Shown here piece by piece: positions 25,477 through 33,459 of a DNA stretch of 64,000 bases. The notes under the pieces were generated by a model that worked only from the letters and a program-made list of their open reading frames with translations, was not told the DNA's origin and did no database searches. Position 1 is the first letter of the stretch. Each line of letters opens with the position of its first letter. The DNA comes from Hyphomicrobium_A sp044507625 (GTDB taxonomy: Bacteria; Pseudomonadota; Alphaproteobacteria; Rhizobiales; Hyphomicrobiaceae). The stretch covers positions 310,001-374,000 of the forward strand of contig JBIQJE010000001.1 in assembly GCA_044507625.1 (NCBI GenBank), read 5' to 3'. A program made the translations under genes and the position numbers.

Positions 25477-26747
25477 AGATCGCCTACCTGCCAGGTATCG
25501 CCCGTCTTGCTGGCGGCGGAAGCGGCCAGCAGTCCGATATGGCTCGGCCACCGTGGCGGCTCACCCTTGAAGCTGCCCGCCGGATTGCCGTTGACCGCGA
25601 TGTTCACCTGTTCGCCCTTGATCGTCACCCGCATGGTGTTCTTCTGCTTCGAGCCTGTTTTGGCGGCGGCGAGCTTCGTCCACGCCACCGGGCGTTTGGG
25701 AAGCGCCTTGCCGTCGACGATGCGCGCGACCGTGAAGTAGCCGTTCGGCGCGAGCACCGCCTGATAGTAGTTCCGGCTGTCCTGCACCCAGAATACGAGC
25801 CCCGCATAGCTCGCCGTCGGATTCGCCGTGTTGTTCGCGAGCGTGAACTCGGCACACGCGTCCATGTCGCCGAAGACGAACACGCGGTTCCAGCGCAGCG
25901 CCGGCGTGCCGGGCGCCGGAGTGAACGTCGCCACACCGTCGGCGATGTCGAACTTGCTGTCCTTCGGGCCCCAGTTCGCATCGTATTCCGCGAACGCCCT
26001 ATCATAGAGCGCCTTGCCCGCTCCGCAGCCGGGCGATGCCGCTTCGATCGCGCCGGTGACCGCCTCACCCTCTCCTGACGATTTTCCTTCCGCCGCCGCT
26101 GTCTCGGCGGGAGCGGAAGCGGGCGCCGGGTCCGCGGCGCTGAAACCGGACACGCGCCAGGTGTCGACCGCGGAAGGTGCCGACGACGCGACGATACCGG
26201 CATGGCTGGCCGCTTCCGGCGGCTGCCCGCGGAAGCGCGCCACTTCCGTATCGTTGACATGCAGGATGACATTCTGGCCATTGGCCGTGACGCGCAGAGC
26301 GTTCTTCGCACCCGGCCCCGTTTTCACCGCGGTCGACTGTGTCCAGTTGACCGGAGGTGTCTGCACGATGCGTCCGGCCACCTTGCGCGCCACGGTGAAC
26401 ATACCGTTCGGCGAAATCACCGCCTGATAGAAGTTGTCCTTGTCGGTGACCCAGAACAGCAGCCCCGCATAGCTGCGCGATGCATCCGCCGTCGTTTCCG
26501 GCATCGCAAAGGTTGCGCAGACCTCGACGTTATTGAGCGATAGTCCATCATTCCACCGCGCGGTCTGCGTGCCGATCTGCGGTGTGAGTGTCGCCTCGTT
26601 TCCCTGCGTCTTGAACTGATCGTCGGCTTCACCCCAGGCGCTGGCGCCCATCTGAAATTCGCCCGACCCTGCCGCCTCGACACAGGCCGCAGCAGCGGGC
26701 GACACCAGAAACAAAAGGGCCAGCGCGGTGAAGTAAGCTCGGTGCAT
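25455..26747 (-). CDS. Exported protein with two tandem concanavalin-like (DUF1080/LamG-type) domains
   Basis: A 430-residue exported protein (signal MHRAYFTALALLFLVSPAAAA). It is built of two clearly repeated halves: residues about 25-190 and 245-425 each contain a W-rich start, a FAMPETTADASRSYAGLLFWV / FTLANNTANPTASYAGLVFWV element, an NFYQAV / NYYQAV turn, PNGxFTVAR, a P-V-x-W-T segment and a final GExV strand with GDTWQV or VDTWRV. This is the beta-sandwich pattern of DUF1080/LamG-like sugar- or lipid-binding domains. An acidic linker rich in Ala and Glu joins them. The ATG at 26747 has a GAGGAA ribosome site; upstream codons are excluded. No catalytic residues are recognised; a ligand-binding or cell-wall role is a guess. 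Confidence 0.75.
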   Translation of the reverse strand: MHRAYFTALALLFLVSPAAAACVEAAGSGEFQMGASAWGEADDQFKTQGNEATLTPQIGTQTARWNDGLSLNNVEVCATFAMPETTADASRSYAGLLFWVTDKDNFYQAVISPNGMFTVARKVAGRIVQTPPVNWTQSTAVKTGPGAKNALRVTANGQNVILHVNDTEVARFRGQPPEAASHAGIVASSAPSAVDTWRVSGFSAADPAPASAPAETAAAEGKSSGEGEAVTGAIEAASPGCGAGKALYDRAFAEYDANWGPKDSKFDIADGVATFTPAPGTPALRWNRVFVFGDMDACAEFTLANNTANPTASYAGLVFWVQDSRNYYQAVLAPNGYFTVARIVDGKALPKRPVAWTKLAAAKTGSKQKNTMRVTIKGEQVNIAVNGNPAGSFKGEPPRWPSHIGLLAASAASKTGDTWQVGDLKVTAPQ

Positions 26748-27482
26748 TCGTTCCTCGCAGTTTTCGCGATTCGACGTGAACCGCAGTATGCCGCAGAAAC
26801 AGCAGTGTGTGGCCTTTAGAAGGCCGCTTTGCGGCACGGCAAGCATCACCGTGCATGCAACATTAATTCGCCGTGCAGCGCACTCGTATCTGCAGTCGAA
26901 TCACTTACTCTTTTCTGCGAGGGGGCCGACCTCTCGCGTCTCCACCCTTGGAGCCGCACGGAGTTATGCGTAGGACGACGGGTGCGCGTCAGAGAAGGAG
27001 GGCAGTTGCCCTTGGACTCTCCGTGCAAGAATAGTCGAATGACTGACGCAATCAGTCGGCTGGATGCGTGGCGGGCATGGACGGGGCCGCCCCAGGGAGC
27101 ATCCGCCGGCTTTGTCTGTCGGCCTCCGCCGAGCCCTGTCCACGACCGCCGCAAACCATTGCATTCCCCGATGACCGCCACACAGGCGTCGCGCCCTCCC
27201 CGGGCAGCGCGTCGCCGCGTGGTGCGCATCGGCTTTGTTTCGGGTTGCACGGCATCGCGGCACCTACTGGAAGATGGAGTGGAAAATGCTGAAGCGCCTT
27301 CCTCATACGAAGGTCCCACACACCGTATCTTCTCGTTCTCGCGTTGCATCCTCGCTTCGGCTTCAAACGGAATGGCTTTGGATACTGCTCTGGCGCCAAA
27401 AACAGATGCGGCCTCCAAGTATGACTTGACGGGGCTTTAGCCGAGGAAGGCGTGCGACCTGACTCTCGGCCACAAACGATGA
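26748..27482. other. Gene-poor stretch ending in a plus-strand terminator
   Basis: About 730 bases between two minus-strand genes. Frames on both strands (26829-27440 plus, 26846-27418 minus) are long but have Arg/Ser/Pro-rich translations and no ribosome site, and I do not accept them as genes. A plus-strand terminator at 27483 implies a plus-strand transcript ends here. A 22-codon frame at 27372-27440 (MALDTALAPKTDAASKYDL...) is protein-like but has only a weak ribosome site. A small RNA or a short peptide is possible. Confidence 0.4.
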
Positions 27483-27509
27483 GGCCGGTCCCGAAGGACC
27501 GGCCTTTTT
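27483..27509 (+). terminator. Rho-independent terminator on the plus strand
   Basis: GGCCGGTCC, a CGAA loop and GGACCGGCC make a perfect 9-bp stem followed by TTTTT and an AT-rich tail. The T-run is on the plus strand, yet both neighbouring genes are on the minus strand. The minus-strand reading has a UUCG loop but no T-run after it, so it is not a good terminator for the amidase gene. Confidence 0.85.
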
Positions 27510-27556
27510 ATTATTATTGACGCCTAAGGGGTCAGGACTGTCGCCGCTCTCGATGC

Positions 27557-28906
27557 TTACATCGGCAGCTGAGCAACCTGATTGGAGAAGTAGTTGTCGA
27601 TCGCCGACATGATGGAGTCGGTGACCTTGTCGCGCCAGGCATCCGACTGCAGGTTTGCCGCGTCCTGCTTGTTCGTCACATAGGCGAGTTCGATCAGCAC
27701 GGACGGGAACTGTGCCGTCTTGAGCACGCGGAACGATGCCTGCTGGTCGGGCTTGCTGCGCATCGTCGTGCTGGCGCCCATCGTCTCGATAACGGTCTTC
27801 GCAAAGACGTTCGTGCGGTCGTGCGTGGCATCGATCTCGCGCTCTGCCAAATCCGCGAGGATGTCTTTCACGAAATTGACGTCGCGGTTCGTGCCGATCT
27901 GCTTGACGGTCTCGACTTCGGATTTCGACAGCACATCGACATCCCCGCGCGTGGAGCGTCGCAGGCTTGCGGCCACCGAATCCCGCAGCGAATAGATGGT
28001 GGCGCCGCTGGCATTGCTGCCGCCGCCGGCATAGTCGCAGTGCACGGCGATGAAGAGGTTGGCGTTGTGTTTCTCGCCGAAGGCGACGCGATCGCCGAGC
28101 GGGATGAATACGTCCTCGTCCCGCGTCATCAGCACTTTGTAGCGGCCCGTCTCGTTGAGTTTGCGCTCGAGGATCTTGCTGAATTCCAGCGTGATGACCT
28201 TCTCGACGGCGCCGTTCTTCATCGCGCCGGAATCGTGGCCGCCGTGTCCCGGATCGATGACGATCACCGGCTTGAAGGCGCGCTCCGCCCGCACATCCGG
28301 CGGCACCGCAGGACGCGGCAGCGGCGGCTGCAGTCCCGCCGCGCCGAGTGAATAGGTCGGCGGCGCGATGTCGGACTTTGCCGCCACCTTCTGCTTTACG
28401 GGAGCCGTAATGCTGGCGGTGATGGGCGTGAAGGAGGAAATCTCGACGACGAGATGCTCGTCGCTTTCACCGCTCGCCTTCTCGATGCGCGCGCTCGAAA
28501 CGATCACCGGCTCGGTAACGTAAATGATGATGCGCGACCGGTCGGTTCCGGAAAGGCCAGCCTGAAACGACTTGATCAGACCGATCGGGCCGTCCTTCGG
28601 CTGCTGCGGCAGGCGCAGCTTCGTTTCCTTCACCTGCACAACCACGCGGTTCGGGTTGCTGAGGGAGAAGACCTCGAACTCTGCTTTTTTCGGCAGACCG
28701 ACCACGAAGCGCGTGCGCTGCGGCGGCACGTTGGCGACCGCCGTGTTCGCAGCGCTGCCACCCCCGAAGAGGCTGTCTGCACTTTTGTTGATAAGGTTCT
28801 GCGCTTCGTCGAGCAGGCTCTGCGCCTGCAGCGGTGTGTGCGCGCAGAACAAGACAAGCAGGAATAGTATCCCGCGGCGCAAGCGCCACGGAGTGCCATA
28901 AACCAT
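27557..28906 (-). CDS. amiC: N-acetylmuramoyl-L-alanine amidase (AmiC type)
   Basis: A 449-residue periplasmic amidase that cuts the bond between N-acetylmuramic acid and L-alanine of peptidoglycan at cell division. A signal peptide (about 12-30) precedes an AMIN domain (about 65-170, with RVVVQVKETKLRLP). The Amidase_3 catalytic domain begins VIVIDPGHGGHDSGA (zinc His, near residue 245), with LEFSKILERKL (zinc Glu region), FIAVHCDYA (zinc His) and a late VLIELAYVTNKQDA. The frame opens at 28957, but 28906 gives the signal peptide directly. Confidence 0.93.
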   Translation of the reverse strand: MVYGTPWRLRRGILFLLVLFCAHTPLQAQSLLDEAQNLINKSADSLFGGGSAANTAVANVPPQRTRFVVGLPKKAEFEVFSLSNPNRVVVQVKETKLRLPQQPKDGPIGLIKSFQAGLSGTDRSRIIIYVTEPVIVSSARIEKASGESDEHLVVEISSFTPITASITAPVKQKVAAKSDIAPPTYSLGAAGLQPPLPRPAVPPDVRAERAFKPVIVIDPGHGGHDSGAMKNGAVEKVITLEFSKILERKLNETGRYKVLMTRDEDVFIPLGDRVAFGEKHNANLFIAVHCDYAGGGSNASGATIYSLRDSVAASLRRSTRGDVDVLSKSEVETVKQIGTNRDVNFVKDILADLAEREIDATHDRTNVFAKTVIETMGASTTMRSKPDQQASFRVLKTAQFPSVLIELAYVTNKQDAANLQSDAWRDKVTDSIMSAIDNYFSNQVAQLPM

Positions 28907-29119
28907 GACGTCTGACCCCCGTTTACGCGATACAATTCCAAGTGGTGGGACGGTCAAGGTTGCCTGAAATGATGGCCGTTTGCGGTCGTCCTTCAGGCAT
29001 TGTTAGGGTTATTGCCCAATAAGCCTTAATATTTTGCTAACGGCGGCACGGATTGCAGACGAAACCGCCACGTGGTGCGGTTCAAATTGCGATCGGGGCA
29101 GGGAATTGGTGCGCGAAAA

Positions 29120-29572
29120 CTAGCGCCAGCGATCGGCCGCGCCATCATCTTCGGCGCGCGCGTCGACCCACGCGGTCTCGCCGGACGGCATCGTTTCTTT
29201 CTTCCAGAACGGCGCCCGCGTCTTGAGGTAGTCCATCAGGAATGCCGCCGCCTCGAATGCCGCTTGGCGATGCGCGGATGCGGCGATCACGAGGACGATG
29301 TTGTCGCCGGCATGGAGCTCGCCGACCCGGTGGATGAGAAGGCTCGCCTGTAGCGGCCAGCGCGCGTGCGCCTCCGCTTCGATGCGCGCCATCTCCGCTT
29401 CCGTCATGTCGGGATAGTGTTCCAGCGTCAGCGCTTTGATCTGTCGTTCGCTGTCCGCACCTCGCACGCGGCCCGTGAACGTGACGATCGCGCCGATATC
29501 GGTACGCCCGCCGACCAGCTTTTCCGTTTCCGCACCGACGTCGAAATCATCGAGCTGCACGCGAACAGCCAC
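29120..29572 (-). CDS. moaE: Molybdopterin synthase catalytic subunit
   Basis: A 150-residue MoaE. Residues include IGAIVTFTGRVRG, LTLEHYPDMTEAEM, LIHRVGELHAGD and the active-site region FLMDYLKTRAPFWKKE with its conserved Lys. MoaE and MoaD make molybdopterin from cyclic pyranopterin monophosphate. It follows MoaD after 3 bases in the same direction. The molybdenum cofactor is needed by the formate dehydrogenase at 47.9 kb. Confidence 0.95.
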   Translation of the reverse strand: MAVRVQLDDFDVGAETEKLVGGRTDIGAIVTFTGRVRGADSERQIKALTLEHYPDMTEAEMARIEAEAHARWPLQASLLIHRVGELHAGDNIVLVIAASAHRQAAFEAAAFLMDYLKTRAPFWKKETMPSGETAWVDARAEDDGAADRWR

Positions 29573-29575
29573 GGC

Positions 29576-29848
29576 TCACCCTCCGGTGACGGGCGGGAAG
29601 AAGGCGATCTCGCGCGCCTCGCCGAGCGCCGCGGAGGGCTTCACGTGCACCTTGTCGAGCGCTGCGCGCACGACTTCGCGCCGCGCGAAGGCCTCCCCGT
29701 ATTGCGGCCCCCGCTGCTCCAGCCAATCGATGAGATCGGCAACGGTCGCGATGCTTGCGGGAAGCTCGACCTCTTCGGAGGCGGTTCCGACCTTCTCGCG
29801 AAGCCAGGCGAAATACAAAAGGCGCACGTTGCGCATCCGGTTGTCCAT
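29576..29848 (-). CDS. moaD: Molybdopterin synthase sulfur carrier subunit
   Basis: A 90-residue ubiquitin-like MoaD ending FFPPVTGG; the terminal Gly-Gly is adenylated and converted to a thiocarboxylate. LLYFAWLREKVG is the usual first strand. I chose the ATG at 29848 (AAGGCAG upstream); the open frame begins at 29887 and an ATG at 29836 is also possible. It overlaps nothing with the chosen start and sits 22 bases after the pgsA stop. Confidence 0.93.
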   Translation of the reverse strand: MDNRMRNVRLLYFAWLREKVGTASEEVELPASIATVADLIDWLEQRGPQYGEAFARREVVRAALDKVHVKPSAALGEAREIAFFPPVTGG

Positions 29849-29870
29849 ATCTGCCTTGCCGATGCGCGCC

Positions 29871-30461
29871 CTAGCGCTCCATGGCATGCACGATGCCAGC
29901 CTTCAGGTAGTCGTATCCCGTCCACAGCGTCAGCAGCGCCGCAATCCAGAGAATGACGATGCCGCCCGTCATGATGCCGGGCACGATCTTTTCCGCCGCA
30001 GGCCCCGCGAGAAGCACCGCCAGCGCGATCATCTGCATGGTGGTCTTCCACTTGGCGAGCTGCGTGACGTGGATCTTCACGTTGAGCTCGGCGAGGAACT
30101 CGCGCAGCCCCGAAACCAGCATCTCCCGGCACAGAATGATGATCGCCGCCCAGATCGACCAGCCGCCGATGGTGTTGTCGTGCACCAGCATCATCAGCAC
30201 CGCGCCCACCAGCAGCTTGTCCGCGATGGGGTCGAGCATCCGGCCGAGCGTCGACTGCTGCTCCCAGATGCGCGCAAGATATCCGTCCAGCCAATCGGTG
30301 ACGCTGGCAAACACGAACAGCGCGAAGGCCGACCAGCGCGCAGCATCACCCTTGAGGAAAAACAGACAGGCGACGAGCGCAGGAACGGCCGCAATGCGAA
30401 CGTACGTCAGCACGTTCGGCAGGCTCATCGGCAGGGCGCGGGAGGCGGCAGCTTGTTCCAT
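29871..30461 (-). CDS. pgsA: CDP-diacylglycerol-glycerol-3-phosphate 3-phosphatidyltransferase
   Basis: A 196-residue inner-membrane enzyme that makes phosphatidylglycerol phosphate, the first committed step to phosphatidylglycerol and cardiolipin. The CDP-alcohol phosphotransferase motif is seen as DWLDGYLARIWEQ...GRMLDPIADK (about residues 55-85), with six membrane segments in all. The start at 30461 has AAGGGG 6 bases upstream; ATGs at 30479 and 30428 are alternatives. The N-terminal SLPNVLTYVRI is typical of PgsA. moaD follows closely. Confidence 0.94.
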   Translation of the reverse strand: MEQAAASRALPMSLPNVLTYVRIAAVPALVACLFFLKGDAARWSAFALFVFASVTDWLDGYLARIWEQQSTLGRMLDPIADKLLVGAVLMMLVHDNTIGGWSIWAAIIILCREMLVSGLREFLAELNVKIHVTQLAKWKTTMQMIALAVLLAGPAAEKIVPGIMTGGIVILWIAALLTLWTGYDYLKAGIVHAMER

Positions 30462-30540
30462 CGCCCCTTGGTACACCATCCCCGCGCACGCCCGTCAATG
30501 GCGCAGTGGCTGGCCGCTAAATAGGCCGGAAATCAGCCGA

Positions 30541-31842
30541 TTAATGGCAAATGCCGCGGCTCGAGCGGCGCACCTTCATATCGAGGTGGAAATGGTCGCG
30601 ATGGGCCTCGTTGGCTTCGGGGCCGAGCACGGTCGCGAAAACGGCACACGAGCCTTCGTGCAGCCGCTTCAGGAATACCGCCTCCTTGGTGGTTGCCGGC
30701 TTTAGGCTCGCTTCCTCGCTCCCCGCAGCCTTGCCGGCCGTCGCCTTGGAATCTTCGGAGACCTTGCCGCCGTCTTTCGCCGTGGGGCGCCGGTAGTCGG
30801 CCTTCTGAAGGCTTCCCTCCTTGGGATTAGCCCGCTTCCCGGCTTCGCCCGCGGCCGGCTTCTCGCCGGCGGAAGGCTGCCCGGAGGCTCCTTTCGCGTC
30901 GGCCGGCGGCTTCGGCTTGACGGCCTCCTTCTCGGCAGCCTTTTTGCGCGCGGCGGTGATATCGCGCTCGGTCGGCCCCCAGCCCTTAGCGACGGTGATC
31001 GTGCGTCCGTCGGCCATCATGAAGGCGGAGATATCGACGGCATTCCCCGTCGCGTGCTCGCTGAGCGTCAGCTTCGGGTTGTTGTAGATGTTGCGGCACG
31101 AATAGGACGAGGCCCCCACGATGCGCGTGACCCGCGAGCCGAAAACCTGCTGAGCGGTCGGTTGCAGCACCTTGTCCACCCACGTGCTGAGCGAGGCGGC
31201 AAGGCGGCAATTCATCGTCGGAGGCGGTGAAAACTCGACCTTTTGCGCGGCTCCGATGCTGCGGAGCGCGAGCGGAGCCGGTGTCCCGCACGCCCCGCGG
31301 CGCATGGGCTCCTCCAGTTCCATCCCCACGGCTGCGGGAGCCAGCAACTCCAGGCACTGGCGCAGCCCGGCGTTGAGCTCCTCCGCGCTCCACGTCTCCG
31401 GCGCGGGGCTATTGGCAGGCGACGTTGCAGTAGCAGCCTGCCCCTGTGTGCCTTGGGGGCTAGCGGGGCTGGTCGCGCCGGAGACTGGCGCTCCCGGCGT
31501 CTGGACCCCGGGCGCGGATGTGGCTGCCGGAGCTGCACTTTCAGGCGCAGGCGATGCCGAGGCAATCGAAGAGGGTTGCATGACCGGCGGCGGCTGTTCG
31601 GCGCTATCCCTCGCATGTTTTGGCGCCGCCTCAGCAGAGGCCGGTGCGACGACAGCAGAAGCCGGCGGAACGACCGCGGGCGCCGGAGGCTTAACCTCGG
31701 CCGGTCGCTGCAATGCGGAAGGTGGCGGATCCATCTGGCGGACCGGCAAATGCACGAGCGCGACCAATCCCGTAAAGGCTGCGCCCGACAGCCACGTGGA
31801 AAGACGGCCCAGCGTCTGGTCAACGGAAATCCCGGTCGCCAT
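30541..31842 (-). CDS. Extensin-like C-terminal domain protein with a long insert
   Basis: A 433-residue protein (numbered from the ATG at 31842; a GTG two codons earlier is possible). It has an N-terminal membrane helix (about 18-34), a Pro/Ala-rich linker (about 38-150) and then the extensin_C domain: GxAC segments, PPTMNCRLAASLSTWV, GASSYSCRNIYN, LSEHATGNAVDISAFMMADG and the end LGPEANEAHRDHFHLDM. The metal-binding-like His/Asp set (SEHATGNAVDIS and AHRDHFHLD) is intact, as in D-Ala-D-Ala peptidase-like folds; the family is probably a peptidoglycan hydrolase. Between the two halves, about residues 289-386, is a Lys/Ala/Glu/Pro-rich stretch far longer than the usual dozen residues. The second half (FLKRLHEGSCAVF) resumes normally. 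Confidence 0.85.
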   Translation of the reverse strand: MATGISVDQTLGRLSTWLSGAAFTGLVALVHLPVRQMDPPPSALQRPAEVKPPAPAVVPPASAVVAPASAEAAPKHARDSAEQPPPVMQPSSIASASPAPESAAPAATSAPGVQTPGAPVSGATSPASPQGTQGQAATATSPANSPAPETWSAEELNAGLRQCLELLAPAAVGMELEEPMRRGACGTPAPLALRSIGAAQKVEFSPPPTMNCRLAASLSTWVDKVLQPTAQQVFGSRVTRIVGASSYSCRNIYNNPKLTLSEHATGNAVDISAFMMADGRTITVAKGWGPTERDITAARKKAAEKEAVKPKPPADAKGASGQPSAGEKPAAGEAGKRANPKEGSLQKADYRRPTAKDGGKVSEDSKATAGKAAGSEEASLKPATTKEAVFLKRLHEGSCAVFATVLGPEANEAHRDHFHLDMKVRRSSRGICH

Positions 31843-32018
31843 GCACACCTGCAGGTCGATAATAGCCGAAGAGCCGTGCTTGTTCCCCTCGCGCCCAGCA
31901 TCCGCCGTCAGAGCGGCGAAAATGCGATTGTAATCCAGCGGCTATTTACCGAGCCATAAGCCGCCCCCCTTTTGGACCCGCCATATCGCAGGTCCGCGCA
32001 CCGCAGGGAGACCCGAAA

Positions 32019-32891
32019 ATGGACGGCTTCGAAGACGACCGCCGCAGCCTCGCCCCCAAGCCCCGCGTCGACCGAAGGGAAATGCTCGCGGTGAGCCTCG
32101 CAGCGGGCTTCGCCACCGCGACCCGTCCTGTCTCCGCGCAGACCGTCATTCACACCGATACCGAAAGCCTCGTCGCCGGAACGGTCTCCATTCCCGCGGC
32201 TGACCGGGAAATCCCCGCCTACCGTGCCGCGCCCGCTGGTAGCGGCCCGTTCCCCATCGTGCTCGTGGTGCAGGAAATCTTCGGCGTCCATGAGCATATC
32301 CGCGACCTGTGCCGGCGTCTCGCCAAGGCCGGCTACATGGCTATCGCGCCGGAGCTCTATGTCCGGCAGGGCAGCGTCGCCGACATCTCCAACATCAGGG
32401 AGATCATCTCCAAGGTGGTCTCGAAGGTTCCCGACGCTCAGGTCATGTCCGATCTCGATGCAACCGTCGCCTGGGCCGCAGGCACGGGCAAAGGGGACGA
32501 TACCCGGCTCGGCATCACGGGCTTCTGCTGGGGAGGGCGCATCACGTGGCTCTACGCGGCGCACAGCGACAAGCTCAAGGCCGGCGTCGCCTGGTACGGC
32601 AAGCTCGTCGGCAACGCGTCAACCAACACGCCACGCCATCCGCTTGAAATCGCTGGCGAACTGAAGGCGCCCGTTCTCGGGCTGTACGGCGCCGCAGACA
32701 CGGGCATCCCCATGGACACGATCGAGCGCATGCGCGAGGCGTGCGCGGCCTCCGGCAAGTGCGAGCTGGTCGTCTATCCGGATACACCGCACGCGTTCAA
32801 TGCCGACTATCGCCCGAGCTATCGTGCTGAGGCTGCGAAAGACGGTTGGAAACGGATGCTCGCCTTTTTCCGCACGCATGGAGTTGCATAA
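32019..32891 (+). CDS. Dienelactone hydrolase family protein
   Basis: A 290-residue alpha/beta hydrolase of the dienelactone hydrolase family, with Cys as nucleophile in GFCWGGR, acid in YGAADTGIP and His in PDTPHAFNAD. VVQEIFGVHEHIRDLCRRLA is the family's Glu-containing substrate helix. An RR-containing N-terminus (DRREMLAVSLAAGFATA) looks like a Tat signal, so the protein may be exported folded. A GGGAG ribosome site precedes the ATG. Substrate unknown; the family opens lactones from aromatic breakdown but also acts on other esters. Confidence 0.93.
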   Translation: MDGFEDDRRSLAPKPRVDRREMLAVSLAAGFATATRPVSAQTVIHTDTESLVAGTVSIPAADREIPAYRAAPAGSGPFPIVLVVQEIFGVHEHIRDLCRRLAKAGYMAIAPELYVRQGSVADISNIREIISKVVSKVPDAQVMSDLDATVAWAAGTGKGDDTRLGITGFCWGGRITWLYAAHSDKLKAGVAWYGKLVGNASTNTPRHPLEIAGELKAPVLGLYGAADTGIPMDTIERMREACAASGKCELVVYPDTPHAFNADYRPSYRAEAAKDGWKRMLAFFRTHGVA

Positions 32892-32942
32892 TCGGTCGCC
32901 CGAGACGAACGGCTGCAATCGTTCCGTCATGATAGCGGGCTA

Positions 32943-32960
32943 GACCATGATCGCTTCGGG
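32943..32960 (+). repeat. Dispersed intergenic repeat, copy 1
   Basis: GACCATGATCGCTTCGGG, which matches copies at 51966-51983 and 52742-52759 in 16 of 18 positions or better. It lies after the dienelactone hydrolase gene. Confidence 0.6.
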
Positions 32961-33112
32961 CTCTATCGGGCGAGCGATGGTGCTCTAGAGAGCGCCTGCG
33001 CACAGCGCTATCGCCATGCGGCCTTGCATCGTCGGCCCCGTTGGCAGAAACTCGCCGTGCACGAGCACGTCTAATCAGCCCACGAAGATGGGCTTTAGGG
33101 GGAGTGGTTCGT

Positions 33113-33334
33113 ATGCCTGACTTGCCGTTCGACCTGGCGACCGTCGATTGGGTCACAGTCGCCATTTATTCCGGTATCGCATTTCTTTCCGCGATCATCG
33201 GCAATGCCATCGCCTTGGGAAATCGCTTTGCTGGCGCAGTGCTGACCGCACTGTTCTTCGCCGTCTTCTATGTGTTGTGGGTGTACTGGCTCGCGGCTCT
33301 CGCCTTCCCGCCTGCCGCCACGCCACCCATCTAA
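33113..33334 (+). CDS. Small membrane protein
   Basis: A 73-residue protein with two membrane helices (about 14-36 and 40-63), the second ending FYVLWVYWLAALAF, and a short Pro-rich tail. A GGGGAG ribosome site precedes the ATG at 33113; the frame open to 33041 is not needed. Conserved family not recognised. Between the dienelactone hydrolase and uvrC, transcribed away from the latter. Confidence 0.65.
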   Translation: MPDLPFDLATVDWVTVAIYSGIAFLSAIIGNAIALGNRFAGAVLTALFFAVFYVLWVYWLAALAFPPAATPPI

Positions 33335-33459
33335 GAAACGTACGGTTCCACCGCGGACACACGCGGCCGGGCGCACACGTTCCCGGTCGTGATCGTGTGC
33401 GTGTGCGCTGAAACACAGCGCGCTAAATCCCGGTGGGTCCGCGCGGGCCGCGAAGAGGT

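Noticed and set aside
26829..27440. 203-codon plus-strand and 190-codon minus-strand overlapping frames
   Set aside because: Both have Arg/Ser/Cys-rich translations and no ribosome site. Only the short 27372-27440 frame was kept as a possibility within a finding.
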